Notes: generated by a model from the letters alone, not told the origin. Positions 1 through 6,449 are shown, counted from the stretch's first letter. The stretch is 11,762 nucleotides of DNA from Pseudomonadota bacterium (GCA_021795255.1 JAJYPQ010000087.1:1-11762); one strand, 5' to 3'. Numbers and translations are program-made.

Positions 1-1392
1 CTTGGTATAGGGGTAGAGGCCGTTGTCCATGAACCGCTGGATGGTCTTGCGCTTCACTTCCAGCGCGTCCCGCCCAATGGCACAGAGCGTATCCAGCCGT
101 GCCATCAGCGCCTCTTCGTCGCCGCGGTGCTCATAACCGAGCCGCGCGGCGTTGATGGTGACGACTCCGATGGACCCGGTCTGCTCAGCGGAACCGAACA
201 GCCCATTGCCGCGCTTCAAGAGCTCGCGCAGGTCCAGCTGGAGCCGGCAGCACATCGACCGGATCATGTTGGGCTTCATGTCCGAGTTGACAAAGTTCTG
301 AAAATACGGCAAGCCGTATTTGGCCGTCATCTCGAACAGGCGCTCGGTGTTTTCGCCATCCCAATCAAAGTCCGGCGTGATGTTGTACGTCGGAATCGGG
401 AAGGTGAAGACCCGGCCCTTGGCATCGCCCTGCATCATGACTTCGATGTAGGCCTGGTTCACCATCGCCATCTCAGTCGCGAGATCACCATAGGTAAACG
501 TCATTTCCTCGCCGCCGATGACCGGATGCTGTTCGCACAGGTCTTCCGGGCACGTCCAGTCGAACGTGAGGTTCGTAAACGGCGTCTGGGTTCCCCACCG
601 CGAGGGTACGTTCAGGTTGAAGATCAGCTCCTGAATATACTGGCGGACCTCCGCGTAGGAGAGCCCGTCCTTGCGGATGTAAGGCGCCATATAGGTGTCG
701 AACGAGCTGAACGCCTGCGCGCCCGCCCATTCGTTCTGCAGTGCGCCCAGGAAGTTCACGATCTGCCCTATTGCGCTTGACATATGCTTGGGAGCGCCGG
801 CCTCGACTTTGCCAGGCACGCCGTTGAACCCTTCGGCCAACAGCATGCGCAGCGACCAGCCGGCGCAGTATCCGGACAGCATGTCCAAGTCGTGGATGTG
901 AATCGCGCCGCTCCGATGGGCCTCACCGGCTTCACGGGCATAGATGCGATTCAGCCAGTAATTGGCGATCACCTTGCCGGACGTGTTCAAGATTAGCCCG
1001 CCCAAGGAATAGCCCTGGTTGGCATTGGCCTGAACCCGCCAATCGCTCCGCTCGAGATATTCATCGACCGTGGCGGCCACCGCGACGGCCGTATGATTAT
1101 CGGCGCGCGCGGTTGTCCTTTGATGCCGATAGCGCGTATAGCACTGCGCCACGTGATAATGCCGGCCCTGCATCAGGGCGATCTCCACCCGATCCTGGAT
1201 GGCCTCGATTTCAGCGGGCACACTGGTTGACAAGTCGGCTATGACGCGCGCGGTCGTTTCCTCGCTGCACGCTTTGGCATTGGCTTGGTCATACCCGGCG
1301 GCGTTCGCGGCCCGGGCAATGGCGGCCGCAATGCGCTCGTCATCGAACGGCACGATAGTGCCGTCGCGTTTTTGAAACCACAGATCGCTCAT
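1..1392 (-). CDS. nrdD: Anaerobic ribonucleoside-triphosphate reductase, N-terminal 464 codons (runs off the window)
   Basis: Class III (oxygen-sensitive, glycyl-radical) reductase that makes dNTPs from NTPs in the cytoplasm; it needs the radical-SAM activase NrdG, which is not in this window. Translating the minus strand from ATG at 1392 gives an uninterrupted frame to base 1. Residues 1 to about 95 form an ATP cone (FQKRDGTIVPFDDERI), the usual allosteric domain. Then come family motifs: HIHDLD (about 165-170), GYCAGWSL (174-181), NVPSRWGTQTPFTNLTFDW (261-279), RSMCCRLQLDLREL (378-391) and GSIGVVTIN (406-414). The CC pair at 381-382 lies where the family carries active-site cysteines. The C-terminal glycyl-radical loop and zinc site lie beyond base 1, so completeness cannot be judged. 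The start is supported by AAGGAGGT just upstream and by ATGA overlap with the preceding gene, which implies translational coupling. Confidence 0.95.
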   Translation of the reverse strand, partial: MSDLWFQKRDGTIVPFDDERIAAAIARAANAAGYDQANAKACSEETTARVIADLSTSVPAEIEAIQDRVEIALMQGRHYHVAQCYTRYRHQRTTARADNHTAVAVAATVDEYLERSDWRVQANANQGYSLGGLILNTSGKVIANYWLNRIYAREAGEAHRSGAIHIHDLDMLSGYCAGWSLRMLLAEGFNGVPGKVEAGAPKHMSSAIGQIVNFLGALQNEWAGAQAFSSFDTYMAPYIRKDGLSYAEVRQYIQELIFNLNVPSRWGTQTPFTNLTFDWTCPEDLCEQHPVIGGEEMTFTYGDLATEMAMVNQAYIEVMMQGDAKGRVFTFPIPTYNITPDFDWDGENTERLFEMTAKYGLPYFQNFVNSDMKPNMIRSMCCRLQLDLRELLKRGNGLFGSAEQTGSIGVVTINAARLGYEHRGDEEALMARLDTLCAIGRDALEVKRKTIQRFMDNGLYPYTK

Positions 1393-1703
1393 GCGACCTC
1401 CTTTTCTTTGGTAAAATCTCGCATCGTATTGGGTCCCGTTTGATACAGGTCCGCGACGATGGTATTTCCGCACTGGATGACAATATGCGGCGCCGAATAC
1501 GACTCTCCTGGGACCGTGGCGATTTCCGTCAAGACATCGACAATGTCGTCGGTGTGCCCCGACTCCGGGGTCAGCGAGAGCGTTACACGCCCGCAACGGA
1601 CGCGATCATCCTGGATTTCGGAGAGGTAGCGCACATCCTGGCCGCTGCCGTCACCGAGATAGTCACGGCAATCCCAATGACCAATCGCGATTTTGTCTTT
1701 CAT
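1389..1703 (-). CDS. Unknown 104-aa protein coupled to nrdD
   Basis: I do not recognise this protein. From ATG at 1703 it gives 104 residues beginning MKDKIAIGHWDCRDYLGDG, soluble, with no membrane segment or signal peptide. The middle (about 40-75) alternates predicted strands and an acidic helix (HTDDIVDVLTEIA), and the end is charged. An earlier in-frame ATG at 1898 would add about 65 residues, but those codons read through the leader repeat element. The internal ATG has a strong AGGAGG eight bases upstream, so I chose it. Its TGA overlaps the nrdD start (ATGA), so the two genes should be translated together. A role connected to nucleotide reduction is only an inference from this coupling. 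Confidence 0.8.
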   Translation of the reverse strand: MKDKIAIGHWDCRDYLGDGSGQDVRYLSEIQDDRVRCGRVTLSLTPESGHTDDIVDVLTEIATVPGESYSAPHIVIQCGNTIVADLYQTGPNTMRDFTKEKEVA

Positions 1704-1718
1704 GAATTCCTCCTCGTT

Positions 1719-1768
1719 GCTGTTTTTCAAACACGCCCAGCTGGCGCGTGCCCAAGGGCCTGGAAACC
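1719..1768 (-). repeat. Leader repeat element, copy A
   Basis: First of four related elements. On the plus strand the core at 1719-1748 reads GCTGTTTTT, CAAACACG, CCCAGCTGGCGCG. It is followed by a short hairpin, GCCC-AA-GGGC (1750-1759), and GGAAACC. On the minus strand it directly precedes the ribosome-binding site of the 104-aa gene. It would be transcribed as its 5' leader if a promoter lies around 1780-1810; I see only a weak candidate there (TTGGCC, 18 bases, GACAAC). Confidence 0.6.
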
Positions 1769-1770
1769 GC

Positions 1771-1806
1771 TTGGCCGTTGTCCTGCATTGTGGCAGGCAC
1801 GGCCAA
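1771..1806. other. Two-part hairpin upstream of copy A
   Basis: TTGGCCGT (1771-1778) pairs perfectly with ACGGCCAA (1799-1806), and inside it CCTGC (1782-1786) pairs with GCAGG (1793-1797) around a six-base loop. A further small hairpin, AAACCG-TCT-CGGTTT (1805-1819), follows and overlaps its last two bases, so the two cannot form fully together. The region could be an operator, an alternative leader structure or part of an extended copy A. Confidence 0.5.
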
Positions 1807-1822
1807 ACCGTCTCGGTTTGGT

Positions 1823-1853
1823 AAAAAGCAGGTGTCCGGTAGTACCGGACACC
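1823..1853 (-). terminator. Rho-independent terminator after the 69-aa gene
   Basis: On the minus strand, directly after the stop of the 69-aa gene at 1861, a perfect 10-bp stem (GGTGTCCGGT at 1831-1840 with ACCGGACACC at 1844-1853, loop of 3) is followed by TGC and five T residues (1827-1823). This should end transcription of the upstream cluster and separate it from the 104-aa gene/nrdD pair. Confidence 0.8.
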
Positions 1854-1860
1854 CTGATGG

Positions 1861-2070
1861 CTACTCCTCGAAATCCGTATTGAGGAAGGCCTCGGCATGA
1901 AGCTCGCCGTCTTCGTCGATGTACAAGCTAAACATCCCGTCTTCGTGTCCGTTGTCGACGGCCCAATGTTCGCGGGCCATGTTCAGGACTTTCTCTTTGG
2001 TATCCATTGGTCCAGTCAGGTTCGGTTCGACCTGCCCGCATACGATAAGCAGATAGTGTTTTGTGTTCAT
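1861..2070 (-). CDS. Small unknown protein, 69 aa, tandem paralogue 1
   Basis: Begins MNTKHYLLIVCGQVEPNL and ends in DFEE. It is clearly related to its neighbour at 2144-2353: both share the pattern K-YYLI-V-G-VEP-L-P-DT, AREH in the middle, a DG-F-L-ID segment and the same DFEE end. The function is unknown to me. It is acidic and cytoplasmic, with a predicted strand-helix-strand layout. The ATG at 2070 has GGAG about 10 bases upstream and matches the start of its paralogue. The upstream in-frame ATG at 2109 adds residues that the paralogue lacks. Confidence 0.8.
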   Translation of the reverse strand: MNTKHYLLIVCGQVEPNLTGPMDTKEKVLNMAREHWAVDNGHEDGMFSLYIDEDGELHAEAFLNTDFEE

Positions 2071-2112
2071 GGTTTTCGTCTCCGTATTGGCGTGGGTTGC
2101 GAAGGACAAATC

Positions 2113-2136
2113 GGGCGCCGGTGTGACCGGACGCCC
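2113..2136. other. GC-rich hairpin between the two paralogues
   Basis: GGGCG-CCGG (2113-2121) pairs with CCGG-A-CGCCC (2127-2136) around a five-base loop with one bulged A. On the minus strand it starts seven bases after the stop of the 2144-2353 gene and shares the GTCCGGT/ACCGG core with the terminator at 1831-1853. The gene and its hairpin therefore appear to have been duplicated as one unit. No long T run follows, so it may be a weak terminator or mRNA 3' stabiliser. Confidence 0.6.
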
Positions 2137-2143
2137 TTAGGAT

Positions 2144-2353
2144 TTACTCCTCGAAATCACCGCCTGAGAACGCCTCGATACGGGGCGTGCGGTTGGCGTC
2201 AATACTCAGGATAAATAGGCCGTCGTCTTGCCCGTCGTCTTCGGTCCGATGTTCTCGGGCCAGCGCCAAGACCTCGTCTGACGTGTCGCAGGGATCACTC
2301 AAGACAGGCTCGACATCCCCATAGACGGTAATCAAATAATATTTCTCGTTCAT
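2144..2353 (-). CDS. Small unknown protein, 69 aa, tandem paralogue 2
   Basis: Begins MNEKYYLITVYGDVEPVL and ends in GGDFEE. It is the same length as the downstream paralogue and aligns with it without gaps over most of its length. Shared positions include the YYLI start, VEP, the D-T-EVL-AREH stretch and the final DFEE. Start ATG at 2353 is preceded by AAAGGAG. It lies 18 bases downstream of the 109-aa gene and is probably cotranscribed with it. Function unknown; no catalytic motif is visible. The conserved acidic tail and the YYLI-V strand suggest a small folded domain rather than a spurious frame. Confidence 0.8.
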   Translation of the reverse strand: MNEKYYLITVYGDVEPVLSDPCDTSDEVLALAREHRTEDDGQDDGLFILSIDANRTPRIEAFSGGDFEE

Positions 2354-2371
2354 AAACTGAACTCCTTTGGG

Positions 2372-2701
2372 TTAACCACATTCGTCGCCGTAGAGAGCCA
2401 TGCGGGCTTCCTGAAGGGCTTCCCAGGCGTATTCCTGGCGTTTGGTGGCGCGCTCCTCTTGCAGCAATGTTGCAAGATCCGGGTCATGCCGGATGGCCGC
2501 CTCCTGGATCCGGGAGACCTCGTCCGGACGGACCTCGGCGCACAGGGCGCGAATGGCCTCTTCTTGCTGCCAGGCAAACCACTCAGGGACGCAGTGGCCG
2601 GCCGAAACATGGGCCAGCGCCTCACGGACCGCGGCGTCAGGGGTCAGGAAGCGGAACGTGCCGTCTCCCGTCGGGAGCCCGATGGTGCGGTTTGTTTTCA
2701 T
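2372..2701 (-). CDS. Unknown 109-aa helical protein
   Basis: Begins MKTNRTIGLPTGDGTFRFL. I do not recognise the family. After a short N-terminal strand region (residues 1-20) the rest looks largely alpha-helical and charged: residues 22-50, 58-75 and 80-105, with runs such as QQEEAIRALCAEV and EERATKRQEYAWEALQEAR. No transmembrane segment. Start ATG at 2701 has AAGGAG nine bases upstream. It sits between the zinc-ribbon gene (14 bases upstream) and the tandem paralogues, in a probable polycistronic unit. Confidence 0.75.
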   Translation of the reverse strand: MKTNRTIGLPTGDGTFRFLTPDAAVREALAHVSAGHCVPEWFAWQQEEAIRALCAEVRPDEVSRIQEAAIRHDPDLATLLQEERATKRQEYAWEALQEARMALYGDECG

Positions 2702-2715
2702 AGCTCTTCTCCTTT

Positions 2716-2916
2716 TCAGGGAATCGGCAGCTTGAAGCTACTGTAACGGATGGTGATATGCGTTGTGACGCGAAATGCCCGCTCACATTGCTCGCAATCG
2801 ACCTCCACATCCTCTTCGTCGCCACCGCTCGTCATCTCACAGGAATCCTGGTAGACATGCCCACAATATGGGCAGGTGATCTGATTTTGGTAGGCCGTAT
2901 CGATCTCGGTCTCCAT
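2716..2916 (-). CDS. Small zinc-ribbon protein, 66 aa
   Basis: Begins METEIDTAYQNQITCPYCGH. It has two cysteine pairs, CPYC (residues 15-18) and CEQC (about 41-44), separated by an acidic stretch (GGDEEDVEVD), and then RAFRVTTHITIRYSS. This is the layout of a single zinc ribbon, common in phage and plasmid small proteins that bind nucleic acid or partner proteins. A further Cys (CEMT) lies between the pairs. Start ATG at 2916 is preceded by AGGAGG. The zinc-binding role is inferred from the CXXC spacing; no partner is identified. Confidence 0.8.
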   Translation of the reverse strand: METEIDTAYQNQITCPYCGHVYQDSCEMTSGGDEEDVEVDCEQCERAFRVTTHITIRYSSFKLPIP

Positions 2917-2942
2917 ACTGCCCTCCTGGCGTCAAACGCCGG

Positions 2943-3359
2943 TTAGTTATTGATAATCATCAGATCGTTGACGTTGATCCCGAAATGCTCTTCAAACCAG
3001 CCCCACACCTCAAACCGGTGGGTGCCGGCTGGAAAATGCAGGAACGGCTCTTCCAGGACGTCGTCGTCTGTGATGGGCGTATCGAATTTTTGCCACAGCG
3101 CCCGCGCCATGATTACGCGATCGGCGTGGTTTGCGGCAATAAGGGTGGGTAAGACCCTTGTATGGCCGCGCTGGGCGTCCAACAGCGAGTGTCCCCGCAG
3201 CATATGGGTCAGCACTTCGACCAATGTGCCCTGGAAGTCGCTCGTGATCCCGCCCGCGTCATGCCCCGGAAACTGCTGGTGCAGGACTTCACAGGCTGCC
3301 TTGGCGGCATCTTCGATGACTTTGACGACCGCGTCGTCGGATGCATTTTGGATAGGCAT
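2943..3359 (-). CDS. Unknown 138-aa protein
   Basis: Begins MPIQNASDDAVVKVIEDAAK and ends NVNDLMIINN. It is predicted to be mixed alpha/beta and cytoplasmic. The C-terminal part, FPAGTHRFEVWGWFEEHFGI (about residues 108-127), has the look of a conserved element in plasmid-borne hypothetical proteins, but I cannot give a family name. I chose the ATG at 3359, which has AAGGA upstream. The longer frame from 3521 would translate leader copy B and its hairpin. It is the first gene of this minus-strand block, diverging from the plus gene at 3585. Confidence 0.75.
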   Translation of the reverse strand: MPIQNASDDAVVKVIEDAAKAACEVLHQQFPGHDAGGITSDFQGTLVEVLTHMLRGHSLLDAQRGHTRVLPTLIAANHADRVIMARALWQKFDTPITDDDVLEEPFLHFPAGTHRFEVWGWFEEHFGINVNDLMIINN

Positions 3360-3382
3360 AGTCTCATCCTTTATGGGTTGGG

Positions 3383-3400
3383 CCGGCCTTGGTCGGCCGG
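3383..3400. other. GC hairpin in the leader of the 138-aa gene
   Basis: CCGGCC (3383-3388) pairs perfectly with GGCCGG (3395-3400) around a six-base loop. It lies between leader copy B and the ribosome-binding site at about 3370. Comparable GC hairpins occur in the same position in the leaders with copies C and D. Confidence 0.5.
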
Positions 3401-3410
3401 ATGGATTGGT

Positions 3411-3472
3411 GCTGTTTTTGAACACGCCCAGCTGGCGCGCCCTGACGGGAAAAAGCGATTCCGCAAAACAGG
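3411..3472 (-). repeat. Leader repeat element, copy B
   Basis: The core at 3411-3439 matches copy A: GCTGTTTTTG, AACACG, CCCAGCTGGCGCG. It is followed by the hairpin CCC-TGAC-GGG (3440-3449). CTGTTTT (3412-3418) can pair with AAAACAG (3465-3471), closing the element. It lies 52 bases upstream of the 138-aa gene start on the minus strand. I see no convincing -10/-35 pair upstream of this copy. Confidence 0.6.
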
Positions 3473-3522
3473 CCTGGTGGGAGGCTTGCGGAACCACTCT
3501 TGGGGATGGCATGGGTGTCATG

Positions 3523-3549
3523 TTGCATCGTGCCCGGCTGTGCTATCGT
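3523..3549 (+). promoter_or_regulatory. Candidate promoter for the 67-aa gene
   Basis: TTGCAT (3523-3528), 15 bases, then TATCGT (3544-3549). The same TTGCAT plus 15-base spacing recurs before the genes at 7089 and 10706. A start site near 3556 would leave a leader of about 30 bases before the ATG at 3585. Confidence 0.4.
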
Positions 3550-3584
3550 GATCGCACATACATGATCTCAACAGGTATACGCAC

Positions 3585-3788
3585 ATGACGGACAGCGAGA
3601 ACAAAGCCAAGTTGTTTACCGGCATCGGGTCGGTGGACACCAAGCCGATGACCGAGGCCGAGGAGGAGGCCTTTTGGGAGCAGCACGAGCCGGAGCTCAT
3701 GATGATGCTGGAGTACATGGAGACCGGCATCGCGCGCAACAAGAACGGCGAAGTGATCTTCGTCTACCACAAGCCCGCCCTGAATTAA
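3585..3788 (+). CDS. Unknown 67-aa acidic protein
   Basis: Begins MTDSENKAKLFTGIGSVDTK. It is very acidic in the middle (EAEEEAFWEQHEPELMMML) and ends NKNGEVIFVYHKPALN. I do not recognise it. It has a candidate promoter at 3523 and its own terminator immediately after the stop, so it looks like a free-standing single-gene unit placed between two minus-strand blocks. The ribosome-binding site is weak (AGG about 12 bases before ATG). The clear promoter-gene-terminator layout is the main reason to think it is real. Confidence 0.7.
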   Translation: MTDSENKAKLFTGIGSVDTKPMTEAEEEAFWEQHEPELMMMLEYMETGIARNKNGEVIFVYHKPALN

Positions 3789-3791
3789 ACA

Positions 3792-3815
3792 AGAAAGGGG
3801 CTTTCGCCCCTTTCT
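3792..3815. terminator. Bidirectional terminator between convergent genes
   Basis: A perfect 10-bp stem, AGAAAGGGGC with GCCCCTTTCT, and a TTTC loop. It starts four bases after the stop of the plus gene and ends ten bases before the stop of the minus 72-aa gene. T-rich and A-rich arms on both sides suit termination in both directions. Confidence 0.8.
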
Positions 3816-3825
3816 GAACGAACTG

Positions 3826-4044
3826 CTACATCAAGCCCTCTTTGGTCAGCCGCAACCACATCGCGTCATACGCGCGGCGCTCGTCTGGACCCATAGCGCG
3901 ATCACCGTATTGCCGAAACTTCTCGGGATCGCGTTTCGCGGCGTCGTAAAAGGCCGCGTAAGCGTCTTTTCGGCGCGCGCTGCTCTTGGTCATCGTAAAT
4001 GCTTCAGCGGCCGTGGCCGCCCTTCTGCTCAACATCACGGGCAT
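3826..4044 (-). CDS. Unknown 72-aa basic protein
   Basis: Begins MPVMLSRRAATAAEAFTMTK and is rich in Arg, Lys and Ala. It is predicted to be helical throughout (RRKDAYAAFYDAAKRDPEKF; DERRAYDAMWLRLTKEG). No recognised domain. The ATG at 4044 has AAAGGAG seven bases upstream. A second in-frame ATG (MTKSSARR) lies 17 codons downstream and cannot be excluded. The upstream extension to 4194 reads through a strong leader hairpin and is unlikely to be coding. It has its own promoter and leader element (copy D) about 200 bases upstream, so its mRNA has a long structured 5' leader. Confidence 0.7.
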   Translation of the reverse strand: MPVMLSRRAATAAEAFTMTKSSARRKDAYAAFYDAAKRDPEKFRQYGDRAMGPDERRAYDAMWLRLTKEGLM

Positions 4045-4107
4045 AATGACTCCTTTGTCCGCCATCAACGGACATGCGAAGAGCCCCACGGCGATGGATG
4101 AGAAGCG

Positions 4108-4137
4108 CCCCGACGGGAGCGACAATCTCCCGCGGGG
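4108..4137. other. Strong hairpin in the leader of the 72-aa gene
   Basis: CCCCG-A-CGGGAG (4108-4119) pairs with CTCCCG-CGGGG (4127-4137), loop of 7, one bulged A. On the minus strand it lies between leader copy D and the ribosome-binding site. Plus-strand TTTT follows, but no plus-strand gene needs a terminator here. A second short stem (GTCCG/CGGAC) abuts the ribosome-binding site. Confidence 0.6.
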
Positions 4138-4246
4138 TTTTACAAAGACGTGATTAGGTGGCGAAGATTCTGTGGACCACTTTTTGAAAACCAAAAAGAG
4201 TCCCTGAGCCCGACAGGCGGGGGCGGCGCGAAGGCCGTTCTTGGAT

Positions 4247-4302
4247 GCTGCTCTTGTACGCGCTCAGCTGGCGCGCCATGTGCAAACATGGTTGCCAGCT
4301 GA
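4247..4302 (-). repeat. Leader repeat element, copy D
   Basis: The core reads GCTGCTCTTG, TACGCG, CTCAGCTGGCGCG on the plus strand. It has the strongest structure of the set. TCAGCTGGC (4264-4272) pairs perfectly with GCCAGCTGA (4294-4302), and inside it CCATGT (4276-4281) pairs with ACATGG (4286-4291) around a GCAA tetraloop. It follows directly on the minus-strand promoter at 4302-4330, so it would be the very 5' end of the transcript. Confidence 0.7.
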
Positions 4303-4330
4303 TCCTAGATCGGACGACCGTCAAACGCAA
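4302..4330 (-). promoter_or_regulatory. Sigma-70-like promoter reading into copy D and the 72-aa gene
   Basis: On the minus strand TTGCGT (4330-4325), 17 bases, then TAGGAT (4307-4302). The bases just before the -10 box (TCCGATCTA on the minus strand) are identical to those in the promoter at 6954-6982, which precedes copy C. It begins ten bases after the stop of the 221-aa gene. Confidence 0.6.
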
Positions 4331-4339
4331 GGGTCTTGG

Positions 4340-5005
4340 TCAGAGCCCGAAGCTTGTGGCATTCCGTTCCGCAGCCTCGGTGCCCTCCTCCTGGATGCAT
4401 CCGACGGCTATGTCGACCTCGTGCGCGAACGTATCCGCGTCGAGGTGGTCCAGCGTCGAATACTGCAGGCGCATATAGCCCTCGATGTGACGCGGGTCGT
4501 AATGGGGCTCCAAGGCCCGGATGCGGTCCGCATACAGCGATTTTGCGCCCACGCTCGGCGCTGCGGTCTGCTGACCTTCACGCGTCGCCTGCTCGCTGCC
4601 GCCAGTCCGTTGGGGCAAATCGCTGGTTCCGGTAGCCGCCAGAGCCGCCTCGTAGGCCTCATTCAGGTCTTCCCAGTCCACGGAGCCGCCGTTCTCTTCG
4701 CCCTTCTCGTAGGCTGCTACCAGCAAACGAGCCGCCTGGAATGCGGCCTCCTTTTTCTGAAGCGCCTTCACGGATTCGCCCACTTCTGGCCACGACTCCA
4801 CGGGGGTTGCCGTAAACTCCAAACCGCTATCCCTTTCCTCGAACTCGTCGTAGAGGTGTGGCCGGTCCGGGGTGTTATCCCACAACGACCCATTATCGAA
4901 GTGCCGTTTTGCTTGCTCTATCGCCTCTTCCTCCGAATCCGCGATGATGCCGACTTCACAGACATGAAGATGAGGGAGCTCGTATCTCACAACATATTTG
5001 GGCAT
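4340..5005 (-). CDS. Unknown 221-aa protein; N-terminus weakly like DpnD/PcfM-type domains
   Basis: Begins MPKYVVRYELPHLHVCEVGI. Residues 1-45 (strand, strand, then ADSEEEAIEQAKRHF) resemble the small alpha/beta domain with a SEEEAIE helix seen in DpnD/PcfM-like proteins of mobile elements; this is a loose resemblance only. The rest is acidic and mostly helical, with a low-complexity linker around residues 140-165 (rich in T, G, Q, A, S) and a C-terminal section with Tyr, Asp and His. No catalytic motif is visible. Start ATG at 5005 has AAGGAGG upstream; extension to 5080 lacks such a site. The codons for AYEAAL (4644-4661) match the first part of the CRISPR-like spacer at 10408. Confidence 0.75.
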   Translation of the reverse strand: MPKYVVRYELPHLHVCEVGIIADSEEEAIEQAKRHFDNGSLWDNTPDRPHLYDEFEERDSGLEFTATPVESWPEVGESVKALQKKEAAFQAARLLVAAYEKGEENGGSVDWEDLNEAYEAALAATGTSDLPQRTGGSEQATREGQQTAAPSVGAKSLYADRIRALEPHYDPRHIEGYMRLQYSTLDHLDADTFAHEVDIAVGCIQEEGTEAAERNATSFGL

Positions 5006-5039
5006 GACGCCTCCTTGATTTTTGATTGACGCGCGCCGG

Positions 5040-5567
5040 CTACCGCGGGCGGCTGGACGCCGTCGCTTTCGCGCACACATCCGCCATAACGGCGTGCAGC
5101 GCTTTATGCCTGGTGGCGGGCAAAACGCCTTCGACGTTGGTCATGAACTCGTCGAGACAGGAGCGCAGCACAGCGTACTGGCGATCCGCGCGTGTAGGCC
5201 CGTAGGGAATGCGGGTTTTCTGCATGGTATCGGCGTTGGTCAGAATAAAGACTCCACGCGCAAACCCGAGCCGCTTACATTGGCTCAGGCGCTTGCAGGT
5301 GGTCTTGACTATGTCTTCCACGTCGCTCGACACATCGCCCTGCGCCTCGACGCGGACGAACAAGTCGCGGTGCTTCGAGTGTGTCGGCGCGCCTGGTAAG
5401 GCGGGTCGATTGGTCAAAACAACCGTGATATCGTCGACCGCGGACTCTTCGTCGAATGACGTCTTGCCATAAAAGTCCAGGAGGTCGCGAAAAAGCGGAT
5501 AGAGATCCTCTTTTTTCGCCGTGTTCCAGACATCGATCTCGGCCGTGCAGTAGTGGTAATAGCTCAT
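5040..5567 (-). CDS. Unknown 175-aa protein
   Basis: Begins MSYYHYCTAEIDVWNTAKKE. Mixed alpha/beta and soluble, with a basic C-terminus (CAKATASSRPR). The central section has alternating strands (DDITVVLTN; DLFVRVEAQ; RGVFILTNAD), and the C-terminal 60 residues look helical. I cannot assign a family. The ATG at 5567 is supported by AGAGGA upstream; extension to 5651 would translate Arg-rich codons through a GC hairpin (CCGCCC-GA-GGGCGG at 5618-5631). It follows the antirepressor gene by 90 bases and precedes the 221-aa gene by 34 bases, so the three may form one operon. Confidence 0.75.
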   Translation of the reverse strand: MSYYHYCTAEIDVWNTAKKEDLYPLFRDLLDFYGKTSFDEESAVDDITVVLTNRPALPGAPTHSKHRDLFVRVEAQGDVSSDVEDIVKTTCKRLSQCKRLGFARGVFILTNADTMQKTRIPYGPTRADRQYAVLRSCLDEFMTNVEGVLPATRHKALHAVMADVCAKATASSRPR

Positions 5568-5657
5568 TGGTAATCCTCTCGTTTTGGTGGGCTTTGGCGT
5601 GGCGCCGCGTTCGCCGGCCGCCCGAGGGCGGTAACGGCGTCGGCGGGCCACAAGCCT

Positions 5658-6419
5658 CTAAGGCGAACCGGCCATCTGCTTTTGCAGGTAAGCCAGCCCT
5701 TTGCCGGTGACCAGGGTTTTGGTGTACGTCATAGGCATGCCGCGCCCTTCGTGCACACGCTCGACGACGCGGAAATAGCCGGCGTCGATGTAGCGTTGAT
5801 AGGGCATGTTGTTGCGCATCAGGATGCCGTGCGACCGAAGGAAGTCGAATAACCGGTTTTGGCCGGTACCGAGCACCTTGGCGGCTTCGCGCATGGTCTG
5901 AGAGTTTTCGGCCTCCGCGACAGCGTCGTGAAACGCGACTTTTGGGGCCTGCTCACGCACCTGCTCCTCGAGCGCCAACACCTTCTCCGTGTACACCAGC
6001 AGGAGGCCACGGAGACGACCGGGGTCTGAAAACACCGCGTCGACATCGGCCATTGAGATGTGGGGCACGCGAAAGTAGCACTTCACCAGCGCGCGCTGGA
6101 CGTCCCAGGCGAGATCGTCCGTGAAGCTCTTGACCAGCATCAGATAGCCGGATTCGGTCAAGACGGTCAGACCGCGTGACGGAACCTCGATTCCAAAAGT
6201 ACGAAAAACGTTCTTTTGAGCAAAATCAACAAGATAGAAGTCCTCATCATGAAGAAAATGCGATCTGTTATCCCAGAAGCGGCTTTTGGCTGTTCCTTCC
6301 GGCCGCTTGTGAACCGCATCGATCATGGCAAAGGTGACGACGCGCTGGCCCTTGTACTCGACAACAGGCACAGCGATGCCCTGCACCGGCACAGTGGCCG
6401 GGGCTTTCTGTTCGAACAT
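5658..6419 (-). CDS. Phage antirepressor, ORF6N plus KilAC (ANT) domains
   Basis: 253 aa. The N-terminal domain (about residues 10-115: VPVVEYKGQRVVTFAMIDAV, FWDNRSHF, DEDFYLVDF, RGLTVLTESGYLML) fits the ORF6N DNA-binding domain of phage-type regulators. A linker with a coiled-coil-like helix (VLALEEQVREQAPKVAF) follows. Residues about 165-253 match the KilAC/ANT antirepressor domain: NSQTMREAAKVLGTGQNRLF, FLRSHGIL, YQRYIDAGYF, VTGKGLAYLQKQM. Proteins of this type relieve repression of phage lytic genes or control other mobile-element genes; the target here is unknown because no repressor is visible. Start ATG at 6419 has GAAGGAG six bases upstream. That site is buried in a hairpin (6426-6442), suggesting translational control. 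Confidence 0.9.
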   Translation of the reverse strand: MFEQKAPATVPVQGIAVPVVEYKGQRVVTFAMIDAVHKRPEGTAKSRFWDNRSHFLHDEDFYLVDFAQKNVFRTFGIEVPSRGLTVLTESGYLMLVKSFTDDLAWDVQRALVKCYFRVPHISMADVDAVFSDPGRLRGLLLVYTEKVLALEEQVREQAPKVAFHDAVAEAENSQTMREAAKVLGTGQNRLFDFLRSHGILMRNNMPYQRYIDAGYFRVVERVHEGRGMPMTYTKTLVTGKGLAYLQKQMAGSP

Positions 6420-6425
6420 GGGGTT

Positions 6426-6442
6426 CTCCTTCGGAGAAGGAG
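6426..6442 (-). promoter_or_regulatory. Hairpin covering the antirepressor ribosome-binding site
   Basis: On the minus strand CTCCTTC (6442-6436) pairs perfectly with the ribosome-binding site GAAGGAG (6432-6426) across a three-base loop, six bases before the ATG. When folded it would hide the site from the ribosome. Confidence 0.65.
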
Positions 6443-6449
6443 TCCAAGC

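Noticed and set aside
1719..1860. The repeat elements between small genes might be integron attC sites.
   Set aside because: No GTTRRRY/RYYYAAC core pair is present, and the elements lie upstream of genes next to promoters, not downstream as attC sites do.
1440..1883. Long plus-strand frames opposite the 104-aa gene and others at 2950-3588, 4241-5029 and 7095-7568.
   Set aside because: They run antisense to better-supported genes with good ribosome-binding sites and show no recognisable domains; they are shadows of GC-rich coding sequence.
4255..4302. GCTCAGCTGG in copies C and D looks like a tRNA D arm.
   Set aside because: There is no acceptor stem, anticodon arm of normal size or T arm with GGTTCGA; the resemblance is limited to the core.
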